Source of the DNA: Microbulbifer sp. A4B17
GTDB taxonomy: Bacteria; Pseudomonadota; Gammaproteobacteria; Pseudomonadales; Cellvibrionaceae
Direction: 5' to 3'
Assembly: GCF_003076275.1 (NCBI RefSeq)
Contig: NZ_CP029064.1
Coordinates: forward strand, 2,428,501 to 2,492,500
Length of the DNA: 64,000 bases
Of this stretch, positions 34,984 through 45,500 are shown one piece after another; position 1 is the stretch's first letter; each line of letters starts with the position of its first letter. The notes beneath the pieces are model-generated. The model was not told where the DNA came from. It made no database searches and saw only the letters and a program-made list of their open reading frames with translations. Position numbers and translations under genes: made by a program.

Positions 34984-36588
34984 CTAATCGATATGGTCTA
35001 AAAGCTTTCTCTTATCAACTTTACCGACTGCGGTAACCGGCAGACGAGATAACACTTTGAGCTGCTCAGGTAGCTTAAAGCTGGCCAGGCCCCTTTCGGT
35101 TAAGAAGTCGCGCAACGTTTGCAGGCTTGGTGTTTTATCTGCACATACGATAGCCGCTCCAACTTGCTCTCCCATCTCTTGGTCTGGCAAGGGAATGATA
35201 GCTGCTTGTTGAATGCTGGGATGGGCGAGTAGATGCTCTTCAATTTCGTCACATGCAAAAGTTTCCCCGCCCCGATTCACAACATCTTTGAGTCGTCCGG
35301 TAACTACAATATTGCCATTGTCCAGAATGCGTACACGATCGCCGCTGCGATAGAAGCCATCTGGGGTAAAAGCGCGTCGGTTGTGTTCTTCTGCACGGTA
35401 ATAGCCTCTTAGTGTATAGGGGCCGCGAGTGAGCAGCTCTCCTTCTTCTCCGGCTTTCACTTCCTGTCCGTACTCATCGACCACTTTTAGAGTATCGAGG
35501 GAACTCATAGGTCTGCCTTGAGTATTGGTGATGGTTTCATCGTTATCTTCGTGATAGGTGTAACAAATCAACCCTTCTGCCATACCGAATACCTGCTGTA
35601 GTGCACCGGGAAAAGCATCTATCGCAGCCTTGGCGTCGGTTGGACTCAGCTTTGATCCACCGACTTGCAGCAAGCGGAGAGAGCTTAAATCAGCATCTTC
35701 CCATTCTGTCGCTGCAGTCCAGACCTGAGCCAGTGCTGGGACCAGGGCTGTGGCGGTTACGCCGTAGCGCTCTATCAGCTCGAAGCAGTAGTCCGGGCTT
35801 GCATCTTTGGTGAATATTACTTGCCCACCCATGGATAGCGTGCCCAGAATGCCGGGGCAACCCAGTGGAAAATTATGGGCGGCGGGGAGTACTGCCAGGT
35901 AGATTCCATCTTTTCCTAAATTACAAGCAGTCGTAGCACAGGTAATGTTGTAACGATAGTCATTGTGGGTGCGTGGAATAAGTTTCGGAAGTCCTGTAGT
36001 GCCACCCGAAACGAGGAATAGAGCTGGGGCCTTGGGGTCTACGGGAACTGGGGTGAAGCCTTGGCACTCTCTTCTGGGCAGGGGAGGGAATGAGTCACTT
36101 TCATCAGAGCTGTATACGCCTCGCAAGGTCGGAGATTGCGAAGCAATTTGTTCTATCATACTGCGGCGGCTTTCATCACCTTCAACTCCTGAAGTGATAT
36201 AAATACTGGCACCCGAGACCTGTGCAAAATGGCATATTTCATTTTGGCGATGCGCAGGCAAAGCTAATACAGGAACCATTCCCGCTCGAAATAAACCGAG
36301 TAGGGCTGTGATGAAACTGACTTGATTGCTCCACTGGAGTATTGCCCGCTCCCCAGCTTTGTAGCCTTGTTCCACCAGGCCTGCGGCAATACTGTCGGCT
36401 TCGTTAACCAGTTCAGCGTAAGTTAATTGATCTGATAGATCCCGAACTGCGCATCGGTTGGGAGAATTTTTTGCATTACGTGTGATCAGCTCCCAAATAG
36501 GTTGGTTATCCCAAATTCCTTGTTGCTGATAGAAAGCCTCTAGTTCCTTGGGATGAGGCGTGTAACCATTAAGTAAATTATTTTCCAT
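34984..36588 (-). CDS. pchD: salicyl-AMP ligase (PchD/YbtE/EntE-like)
   Basis: 534 residues. Stand-alone adenylation enzyme that activates an aryl acid and loads it on the aryl carrier domain of the first NRPS. Motifs in order: SGGTTGLPKLIPRTHNDY (A3), HNFPLGCPG (typical of the EntE/YbtE aryl-acid group), VFGMAEGLICYT (A5), YRSGDRVRI (A7), GRLKDVVNRGGE (A8) and LPVTAVGKVDKRKL with the A10 Lys. AGGAGA precedes the ATG. Salicylate rather than dihydroxybenzoate is inferred from the pchAB genes nearby and the lack of entA. It is divergent from the thioesterase gene, sharing a 121-base promoter region. Confidence 0.93.
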   Translation of the reverse strand: MENNLLNGYTPHPKELEAFYQQQGIWDNQPIWELITRNAKNSPNRCAVRDLSDQLTYAELVNEADSIAAGLVEQGYKAGERAILQWSNQVSFITALLGLFRAGMVPVLALPAHRQNEICHFAQVSGASIYITSGVEGDESRRSMIEQIASQSPTLRGVYSSDESDSFPPLPRRECQGFTPVPVDPKAPALFLVSGGTTGLPKLIPRTHNDYRYNITCATTACNLGKDGIYLAVLPAAHNFPLGCPGILGTLSMGGQVIFTKDASPDYCFELIERYGVTATALVPALAQVWTAATEWEDADLSSLRLLQVGGSKLSPTDAKAAIDAFPGALQQVFGMAEGLICYTYHEDNDETITNTQGRPMSSLDTLKVVDEYGQEVKAGEEGELLTRGPYTLRGYYRAEEHNRRAFTPDGFYRSGDRVRILDNGNIVVTGRLKDVVNRGGETFACDEIEEHLLAHPSIQQAAIIPLPDQEMGEQVGAAIVCADKTPSLQTLRDFLTERGLASFKLPEQLKVLSRLPVTAVGKVDKRKLLDHID

Positions 36589-36709
36589 GCTGGTCTCCTG
36601 AAATTTTTGAGTGGAGCAGGCGAGTGATTTTTTGAATCTTCTTTGGATTTCTAAATTAAGAATTAACAGTTAGTATTCACGGCTTCAAATTTCTTATTGA
36701 GATAAATTT

Positions 36710-37447
36710 ATGTCCGGCGCTTGGCTACAGATTCCTCGCCCTAAACCTAAAGCGGCCATCCGACTTTTGTGCTTGCCTCATGCTGGTGGTACAGCATCAC
36801 TTTACCGGCCCTGGGCGAAATTATTGCCTGATTCCATAGAATTGGTTCTCGTGTGTTTACCGGGTAGGGAACAACGCTGTAATGAAGCCATGCCCGCAGA
36901 TATGCAAACTTTAATTGCTTTGTTAAGTAGGGCTATCAAACCTGTCATCGATAAACCCTGGGCTGTATTTGGGCACAGTATGGGGGCTACAGTTGCTCAT
37001 GAGTTGGCTCTCTCCTTGTATCGCGAAAAATTGCGCGGTCCTGAACACATATTTGTCTCTGCGCGCGAAGCGCCACAATTTCAAAAGAGTGGAAACGTAC
37101 ACCAGTTGAGTGATGAATCTCTGTGCCAACAACTTATTGAACTTGGTGGTACCGCCCCTGAATTATTAGAGATTCCTGAGTTAAGAGCCCTGCTGCTTCC
37201 CGCTATACGCCAAGACTATCGCTTGATCGAAACCAGCAAGATGTCCTCGGATCAACTTTTAAACTGCCCGATTACCGCGATGGTAGGGCGAGATGACCCT
37301 GAGTTGAGCACCGATGAGGCTCGAGGCTGGCAGCAATGGACAAATTGTGAGTTTCAACTTAACGAATATGCAGGCAATCACTTTTACTTGTCAGACTGTC
37401 CTGATCTGGTAGTTGGCCATATTGTTCGCAAACTCCACCTGGCCTAA
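36710..37447 (+). CDS. pchC: type II thioesterase (PchC/YbtT-like)
   Basis: 245 residues of the alpha/beta-hydrolase type II thioesterase family. RLLCLPHAGGTASLYRPWAK near the N terminus, nucleophile elbow GHSMGATVAHELA at about residue 87, Asp in MVGRDDPE and His in YAGNHFYL. These editing enzymes remove wrong or stalled groups from carrier domains. The ribosome site is weak. Its neighbours are the ligase on the left and the salicylate genes on the right. Confidence 0.93.
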   Translation: MSGAWLQIPRPKPKAAIRLLCLPHAGGTASLYRPWAKLLPDSIELVLVCLPGREQRCNEAMPADMQTLIALLSRAIKPVIDKPWAVFGHSMGATVAHELALSLYREKLRGPEHIFVSAREAPQFQKSGNVHQLSDESLCQQLIELGGTAPELLEIPELRALLLPAIRQDYRLIETSKMSSDQLLNCPITAMVGRDDPELSTDEARGWQQWTNCEFQLNEYAGNHFYLSDCPDLVVGHIVRKLHLA

Positions 37448-37762
37448 CTTCATGTGAAGTTAAGTTGGCTGTATAAAATTTTTCTGTTTCGTGTAACGCT
37501 GTCGAAATCAATTGGTGGGGGAATAGGGCTGTTGAGCGGCTCTATATTCTCCATCGTTCGATAGATTGCGAATCTGTACCTCGCTTAATCCAAGATTGTT
37601 ACTTTTGATGATGCTCGAATTATTTCATCTTAGTAACAAGTAGCACTCTCTCTCCACTCTGGCGCAAAAATCCAAAAGAAACATCCCGTTGATTTCGTAA
37701 ATGATATGTTATAACGTTTCTTAATTGATGGGAAGATGAACTGCTTAGGTGATGGAGTTTCT
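37448..37762. other. promoter region of the siderophore operon
   Basis: 315 bases. At the left end a short hairpin taacttc/gaagtta overlaps the thioesterase stop. The right end carries the candidate promoter and Fur-like sequence described separately and an untranslated leader of about 45 bases. No ORF supported on either strand. Confidence 0.5.
37689..37715 (+). promoter_or_regulatory. candidate promoter with Fur-like sequence
   Basis: TTGATT (37689-37694) and TATAAC (37710-37715) with 15 bases between could be -35 and -10 elements. The 19 bases at 37697-37715 share 11 of 19 positions with the classical Fur box, overlapping the -10. Spacing is short and the match borderline. Confidence 0.35.
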
Positions 37763-38092
37763 ATGCAAGCAACGAAGCTGCCAGTGGAGTGTAAAAATCT
37801 GAATGAGATCCGCCAGGGTATCGATTCTATAGATCGCGAGATCATCAGGCTGTTGCAGCAGCGTATGGGTTATGTCTTGTCCGCAGCTCAATTTAAACCG
37901 GATGAAACCAGTATTCCTGCTCCAGATCGGGTTGCGGCTATGTTGATTGACCGCCGTCGTTGGGCTGAGAAAGAACAACTTTCCGCAGATTATATAGAGC
38001 AGCTTTTTACCGGGATTATTCACTGGTTTATCAATCAGCAAAAGCTGCATTGGCGCGCTGAGCGAGGCTTGCCCGTTGAGGAAGATGTATGA
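37763..38092 (+). CDS. pchB: isochorismate-pyruvate lyase (PchB)
   Basis: 109 residues from the ATG at 37763 with GGAG five bases upstream; an earlier in-frame ATG at 37736 is less likely. AroQ chorismate-mutase fold. NEIRQGIDSIDREIIRLLQQ helix, RMGYVLSAAQFK with the active-site Lys, and IPAPDRVAAML and ARWAEKEQLS-like (RRWAEKEQLSADYIEQLF) align closely with P. aeruginosa PchB. It converts isochorismate to salicylate and pyruvate. Its stop overlaps the pchA start (ATGA). Confidence 0.95.
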   Translation: MQATKLPVECKNLNEIRQGIDSIDREIIRLLQQRMGYVLSAAQFKPDETSIPAPDRVAAMLIDRRRWAEKEQLSADYIEQLFTGIIHWFINQQKLHWRAERGLPVEEDV

Positions 38093-39504
38093 AGGGCCGC
38101 TCTAAATATGCTGGCCTGGAAGCCTGTTTACATGAAGCCAAGTCCAGGGTAAGCGAGGGACAGCCAGAGGTTCTGGCATCGTTTTCATCTCCATGTCATA
38201 GACGCAACCCAATAGGTTTGTTTGCCACCGGTTATCAGCATGAAAGGCTCGCATCCCTATGGGGTGTGCCCTCTAGAGATGAATATTCTGTGAGCTTTGG
38301 CTCTGCCTGTGAATTTAGTTGTGCCCCTGGCGAATCTTGGTCTGAAATCCAAGCCAATTGGCAAAAATTACTGTCCTCCGCTGTGGTAAGCGGGGGGCAT
38401 CGGCCGGTTTTGTGCGGTGGGTTTGCTTTTGATTGCCAAAAAGATTCCTCATCGCTGTGGCAAGACTTTCCCTCAGGGGTGCTTACGTTGCCCGAGTTGG
38501 CCCTTTACTGTGAAGGGGATCGCAGTTATCTGGTAATGAATTTTATCGTTACCGATCAAACAGACTGCAATCAGACTGCGGAGCGGGTGAAGGCGCGGTG
38601 GCAGCATATTTTGTCCCGTAGCTCTGACGTTTCAGCGAATGACAATTTGTTTTCGGTGGAGTCTGATTTTAGCCAAAACTATGCAGGCCAGATGGCTTGG
38701 CAGCAGCGTGTAGTTGGTGCGGTCGAATCAATCAAGCGCAACGAGTTTCAAAAAGTAGTTCTCGCTCGCTCTGAATCACTGAGCGCGGATTGCTGCCCGG
38801 GAAGTATTCTCGGATATTTGCAAGAATCTTACCCCGATGCCTATTTGTTTGCCTTTTCCCGCGGAAAAAGTTGCTTTCTTGGGGCTTCGCCTGAGCGCTT
38901 AGCGGCTGGTAAAGGCGGGCGTATTAGCACAGTTGCTTTGGCCGGTAGCGCACCTCGGGGAAAAGACCCGGCAACTGATTATAAATTGGGGATATCTCTG
39001 CTTGACAGCGAGAAGGACCGATTTGAACACGACCTGGTTGTCCAACATCTCCTTTCTATCTTACGCAAATACTGCCACAACGTAGCGGAACCAGAACCGC
39101 CCCAACTCTGTAAATTAAAGCAAATTCAGCATTTGCTGACGCCTCTAGAGGGATTGGTGAAAGATGGCGTAAATCTGTTGGATATCTTATCGGATTTACA
39201 CCCAAGTGCTGCGGTGGGAGGCCTGCCGAGGAAAAAAGCACTGAAGTATATCCGTGAAAATGAAGACCTGGATCGCGGTTGGTATGCCGGACCTGTTGGT
39301 TGGCTCAATGCCGAGGGGGAAGGGGAGTTTGCTGTTGCGCTGCGTTCTGCACTTTTTACCCCGGGCAGGGTGACACTATTTGCCGGTTGCGGCCTGGTTG
39401 AGGATTCCCTTCCTACCCACGAATATCGTGAAAGTTGCATCAAAATGCGTGTTATCCGAGACGCAATAAGGAGCGTATCTCTTGTCGCCGAAGCCGCAGA
39501 ATAA
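38089..39504 (+). CDS. pchA: isochorismate synthase (PchA)
   Basis: 471 residues, chorismate-binding (MST) family. The C-terminal catalytic half has FLGASPERLA, ALAGSAPRGKDPATD, HPSAAVGGLPRKKAL, WYAGPVGWL and GCGLVEDSLPTHEYRE with the Mg-binding acids. It makes isochorismate for PchB. The two-enzyme route resembles Pseudomonas pyochelin, not the single Irp9/YbtS/MbtI enzyme. The NRPS gene starts inside its last codons. Confidence 0.94.
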   Translation: MKGRSKYAGLEACLHEAKSRVSEGQPEVLASFSSPCHRRNPIGLFATGYQHERLASLWGVPSRDEYSVSFGSACEFSCAPGESWSEIQANWQKLLSSAVVSGGHRPVLCGGFAFDCQKDSSSLWQDFPSGVLTLPELALYCEGDRSYLVMNFIVTDQTDCNQTAERVKARWQHILSRSSDVSANDNLFSVESDFSQNYAGQMAWQQRVVGAVESIKRNEFQKVVLARSESLSADCCPGSILGYLQESYPDAYLFAFSRGKSCFLGASPERLAAGKGGRISTVALAGSAPRGKDPATDYKLGISLLDSEKDRFEHDLVVQHLLSILRKYCHNVAEPEPPQLCKLKQIQHLLTPLEGLVKDGVNLLDILSDLHPSAAVGGLPRKKALKYIRENEDLDRGWYAGPVGWLNAEGEGEFAVALRSALFTPGRVTLFAGCGLVEDSLPTHEYRESCIKMRVIRDAIRSVSLVAEAAE

Positions 39505-42500
39505 ATCAGAGCCAATCAGCCCGGCCAGTTTGTTAAAGGATTTAGTTTGTCAGGCTATTGATGCCGATATTAATGACATTAATCCGCAGGATGACTTAAT
39601 TGCGCTGGGGCTCAACTCAGTGCAAATCATGAGGATTGTTGGCCAATTAAGGCAGAAAAAGATCAAGGTAAAATTTGCTGATCTTATCGCGGTGCCTCGA
39701 TTGGAAGCCTGGCTTTTTCTACCTCAGTTGGCTATTGGAACTGAAGAAAGTACCAGTGAACATTTATCTGTGCCGGGCGCTTTTGATGAAGGTGCTCCCT
39801 TTGATTTGGCACCGATGCAACATGCCTATTGGATTGGGCGAGACCCGAATCAATATTTAGGAGGTGTTGCCGCACACTTTTATCATGAGTTTGATGGCCA
39901 GGATGTAGTACCTGATCGATTGGAACAGGCTGTGTGTTCCCTGTTCGAGCGACATGGGATGCTGCGTGTTCAAATCCACGATGATGGTCGACAGCAGATT
40001 CCTGCTGAAGTGAGCTGGCCCGGTTTAAAGGTTCATGATTTCAGGCATCAGGCTGCCGCAGAAGCGGAGCAGAGTCTTATCGCTGTTAGGGAGCAACTCT
40101 CCCATCGGCAGCTGAATATATCGCAGGGCGAGGTTTTTGATGTTCAGCTCTCATTGTTACCTGCGGAATTAAAAGCTGGCGGCACACGCCTGCATATTAA
40201 TCTGGATATGGTAGCCGCAGATGCCTTTAGCCTGCGCGTGTTACTGAATGACCTGGCCAAGCTCTACCTGGAACCAGAGCAGTCTCTGGTTCCGTTGAAT
40301 TACAGTTATCCGCGCTACCAGGCTGACCGCAGCGCTCTTCACTCAAAGGAAGAGCGCCGAGCTGAGAAGCAGCAGGCCAAAGAACACTGGCAGGATCGCC
40401 TGGCAGATTTACCCGGCGCTCCTCAATTACCCACTGCGATAGGTACTGAGTCTAAAGACACTCGTCGAGTTGTTCGTCGCCACTATAGTCTGTCTGCTGA
40501 CCAGAAAAACCAGCTAGCGGAATTTGCGAGCCGTCACGGTATTACTTTGTCCATGACCCTGGCAGCGGCGCTTGCCGAAGTGCTTACGGTCTATAGCGAA
40601 GAGTCAGATTTCCTGCTGAATCTCCCCCTGTTCGACCGGGAATCCCTGCACCGGGATGTCAACTCCCTGGTAGGAGACTTTACTTCTTCGATCTTGCTTG
40701 CCTGGCAGGGCAGCCAGAGTGGAACCTTTGTTGAGCGTGCACAGCGTTTACAACACAACTTCCGTCAGGATGTAGCGCACGGGAGTTATTCCGGCGTAGA
40801 GGTGCTGCGTGACCTCAGCAGGCAACAGGGACAAACGGTGTTTGCGCCGGTTGTCTTTACCAGTGCGCTTGGGTTGGGAGAATTATTTGGCGAGTCAGTT
40901 CGCAGTGCCTTTGGAGATGTCAATTGGATTATCTCCCAGGGGCCACAAGTGTGGCTGGACGTACAGGTTATGGAACTCAAAGGTGGCTTGTCCGTAAACT
41001 GGGATGCGCGGGAAGCTGCTTTTGCTCCCGGCGTCCTGGATGGCATGTTTGCCGCCTTTACGCAGTTACTGGAATGCCTGATCGGCAGCCCGGAATTCTG
41101 GGCCCAGCCGATACCATCGCTGCTGCCAGCGGAGCAAAAGCAGCAGCGCCAGCAGGTTAATTCCACAGCCAAGCCATACCAGCCTCACCAATTACATGAA
41201 CATTTTTTTAGCAATGCTAAAAACTGCCCTGGAGCAGTGGCTCTCTATTGGAACGGTGATCAAATCCGTTACGGTGAGTTGGCCCACAGTGCTTTGGCGA
41301 TGGCCGCGTATTTACAGCTTCAAGGTGTTGAGCCCGGTGATTTGGTCGGTATTTTATTACCCAAGGGGCCGGAGCAGATTATTGCAGCCTTGGGCGTATT
41401 GGCAGCAGGAGCCGCTTATCTGCCGCTGGGTATAGACCAGCCACCGCTGCGTAGAGAGCGCGTACTCAAACTTGCCGGAGCCAAACTGGTTATAGATAAC
41501 TTGTCTGTGCTCTCCGGTATCGCGCCTTTATCCCGGCCTGTTGTGGGAGAGGCCAAAGATCTCGCCTATACCATTTTCACCTCTGGCTCTACCGGTGAAC
41601 CCAAGGGCGTCGAAATAAGTCACGGGAGTGCCTGGAACACCATAGCAGACATTAACGCGCGCTTTTCGGTTAACGAAAATGATCGCGTGCTCGCCGTATC
41701 AGCACTGGATTTCGACCTTTCCGTTTACGATATTTTTGGGCTCCTGTCCGCGGGCGGTGCACTGGTATTGGTTGAAGAGGAATCCCGGCGGGATGCTGAG
41801 CGCTGGCATCAGCTGGTGTGCCAGCATGGCGTAACAGTTTGGAATACGGTGCCGGCGCTGTTGGATATGCTGCTGACCACGGGTGGTAATACCCCAGCTG
41901 GAGAGCTGCGCCTGGTATTAAATTCTGGCGACTGGATCAGCCTCGACCTGCCGGAACGGTTAAAACGAGTAAACCCCGGTTGCCGCTTTATCGCTTTGGG
42001 TGGCGCCACTGAAGCTTCTATCTGGTCGAACAATTTTGAAGTCAAAGAAGTTGATTCCTCTTGGCGATCTATTCCCTATGGTTACCCCTTAGCCAACCAG
42101 CAATTCAGAGTGGTGGATGCCTTGGGGCGCGATTGCCCCAACTGGGTGACAGGGGAATTGTGGATCGGTGGTGCTGGCGTTGCTTTGGGGTATCGCGGTG
42201 CTCCCGGTATCACCTCAGCCCGTTTTGTGACAGACGAAGGCGAGCGCTGGTACCGCACCGGAGACTTGGGTCGCTACTGGCTGAACGGGTGCCTGGAGTT
42301 TTTGGGCCGCGCCGATAACCAGGTCAAGGTGCGCGGACACCGCATTGAACTCGGCGAGATTGAAGCGGCACTAACCGCGCACAAAGGGATTGCGCAGGCG
42401 GTGGCACTGCTGACTCAGCGAGGTGTGGTTGCGGTTGTCGTTCTGGAATCCAAATTATCGCAAGGGAATATCAATCCAGAAAAGTGCTTTGTTGATTTGC

Positions 42501-45500
42501 AGCAGTTGCAGGCACCCTTGAACGACCTGCGGGAGTTCCTGACCCAACGATTGACCAGCGCCATGCTGCCCAGTGAGCTTTGCTGTCTCGCTGAAATACC
42601 TCTTACCGCCAATGGCAAAATTGATCGCGGCGGTTTACAGCAGTTTGCCGATGAATCCATAGCGCAACACCAGGCAAAGCAGAACCCACCGCAAGGTAAA
42701 TTGGAGCAGCAGGTGGCTGCCGTCTGGCGCAAATTCCTAGATGTTGCTGATATAGCACGGGACGATAATTTCTTCGCACTCGGTGGTGACTCCCTGTTAG
42801 CAACCCGTGTTGTGCGAGACCTGCGGGAGTCGGGCTTTGAGGGTGTCACACTGTCGAAATTGTTTAGCCAGCCCAGCCTGGCCGACTTTGCTGCGACATT
42901 AGTTCAAGACCCACCTGAGAACCTACAGCCAAATAAAGGCACTACCGAAATTGCTGCTACACCCTGGCAATCGGATAAGGCCAATCGGTACGCCACTTTT
43001 GAACCTACCGATGTCCAACGGGCCTATTGGCTGGGAAGGGACCCAGAATTTGTTTTGGGTGGTATTGGTTGTCATTTTTATCGTGAATATGACGTTGTTG
43101 ATCTCGATCTGGAGCGCTTGGAATCTGCGCTAAATGCGATGATTGACCGCCATGAAATGCTGCGGGCTGTATTCGATAGTGAAGGTCGACAGCGCATCCT
43201 TGCTGATGTGCCGAGATTTTCCATCGATGTTACAGAGGTAGACCGCGATCCAGCTTCTGCTTTTGCGCAACTGCGACAGGAGTGCGCGGAGCAGGTGTTT
43301 GAGCCCAGCCGGTGGCCACTGTTTGATGTCCGTGCGGTGCGCTGTGGCCGCAATACCCGGTTGGCTATCGGTTTGGATAATTTGATTCTCGATGCCTTCA
43401 GTATTCTGCTGTTTTATCGTGAGTTAAATATTCTTTATCAGAGCCCTGAAACTCATCTACCTTCTATCGAACTCTCTTTCCGCGATTATGTGCGTAATGT
43501 ATTGCCGCAAACTACCGCAGTATTTGATAGTGATCTTGCCGAAGGTCCCCTGGCTGCCGCAAAAACTTTTTGGCAGCACAAATTACCGGAGCTGCCTCCC
43601 GCGCCTCAGCTGCCCATTGTGCGGGAGCCGGCATCCATTGAGCGCCCGCACTTTGTGCGTCATCAACAGCATATTGAAAAGGGGACCTGGCAAAACCTGG
43701 TTGCGCGCGCGGCTGAGCAGGGAATTACGCCTTCGAGCCTCCTTCTAACCGCTTTTGCCGAAGTGCTTAGCCGTTGGAGCAGTCGCCCCGACCTGAGCTT
43801 GAACCTTACCCTGTTTGATCGCCGTGAAGTTCACCCGGATATCTATCGAGTGATGGGGGATTTCACCTCCCTGACCCTGGTGGGTTACCGGCCAGAGGCC
43901 GGTGACAGCTGGTTGGTGCGAGCGAAAAAAATACAAGGGGAAGTTGGCGCGGCCCTGGAACATCGCGATATTTCCAGTGTTAGCCTGATGCGGGAATTAG
44001 CCCGCCGGCAGAGCGACGCGGAAGCCACAATGCCCGTGGTCTTCACCAGCGCACTGGGTATTCCCGGTGGCACAGCGGCACCGGAAAATGGGCCTCTGCG
44101 AGAACCTATCTGGGCCCTGACACAAACACCGCAAGTCTGGCTGGATCACCAGGTGGTCGAAGTCGAGGGTGGCGTTTTCTTAAATTGGGATGTTGTCGAA
44201 GCGCTTTTCCCAGAGGGGATGTGCGCGGAAATGTTCCAGGCCTATATCGGCTTGCTCCAATGGGCGGGTGACGCTGAATGGGATTCCACACCGCCTGATT
44301 TATTACCCAGTGCTCAACGGGAGCTTAGAACTCAGCTTGAAAAGCGTATCGCAATTGACCCAACGGATAATTTGTCACAGCGATTTTTCCAACAGGCAAA
44401 AGCGAATCCCGACAATATTGCCTTATATTGGGGAGGTGATAATTCCCTGAGTTATGGTGTCCTGGCAGAGCGTGCTTTGCGCATCGCTGCCTGGTTATTG
44501 GAAAGCCAGGTTTCACCTGCCGAGGTGGTGGCCGTCAACCTGCCGAAAGGGCCCGGCCAGATTGCCGCTGTTTTGGGGGTACTCGCAGCGGGAGCTGCTT
44601 ATTTACCTGTTGGTATCGATCAACCGCAGGCAAGGCGTGGGTCAATGTTGCGCCGTGCCGAGGTAAAAGTGGTACTCGACCAAAGTGCAATTCAACAGGC
44701 CGAACAGTTCGCTCCTATAGATGAGCCTATTGCAACAGAACCCGAGCAACTGGCTTATATCATTTTCACTTCCGGCTCCACGGGCGAACCCAAGGGCGTC
44801 GAGATCAGTCACGGTGCCGCCTGGAATACCATTGCGGATATCAACGAACGTTTCTCTGTTGATGAAAATGATCGTGTACTGGCCATTTCAGCCCTGGATT
44901 TTGACCTCTCTGTTTACGATATTTTCGGACTGCTATCGGTCGGTGGTGCGCTGGTATTGATTGATGAGGAGGACCGGCGGGATGCTGAGCGCTGGTATCA
45001 ATGGGTATGTCACTACGGCATCACCATCTGGAATACGGTACCAGCACTACTGGATATGTTACTCACTGTCGGTGCCGGCACACCGCCTGGTGAATTGCGT
45101 TTGGTGTTGAATTCGGGGGACTGGATTGGCCTGGATTTACCCCAGCGATTAAAACAAGTACAGCCCGATTGCCGTTTTATCGCACTGGGTGGCGCCACTG
45201 AAGCTTCTATTTGGTCTAACAGTTTTGAAGTTGTAGAAGTCGATCCAAGCTGGCACTCGATCCCGTACGGATACCCCCTGGCCAACCAGAAATTCAGGGT
45301 GATGGATACCCAAGGGCGCGACTGCCCTGACTGGACAACGGGAGAGCTGTGGATCGGTGGTGATGGTGTCGCCATGGGCTATCGCGGGGCGCCCGAATTG
45401 ACCGAAGCGCGCTTTGTTACGGTCGATGGTGAGCGCTGGTATCGCACAGGGGATCTTGGACGCTACTGGCCCAATGGATGCCTGGAATTTTTGGGGCGCG

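Noticed and set aside
36589-36709. Fur box in the divergent ligase/thioesterase promoter
   Set aside because: No sequence approaching the consensus was found by eye on either strand.
38089-39504. Single-enzyme salicylate synthase (Irp9/YbtS type)
   Set aside because: A dedicated PchB lyase gene directly precedes and overlaps it, so the two-enzyme route is present.
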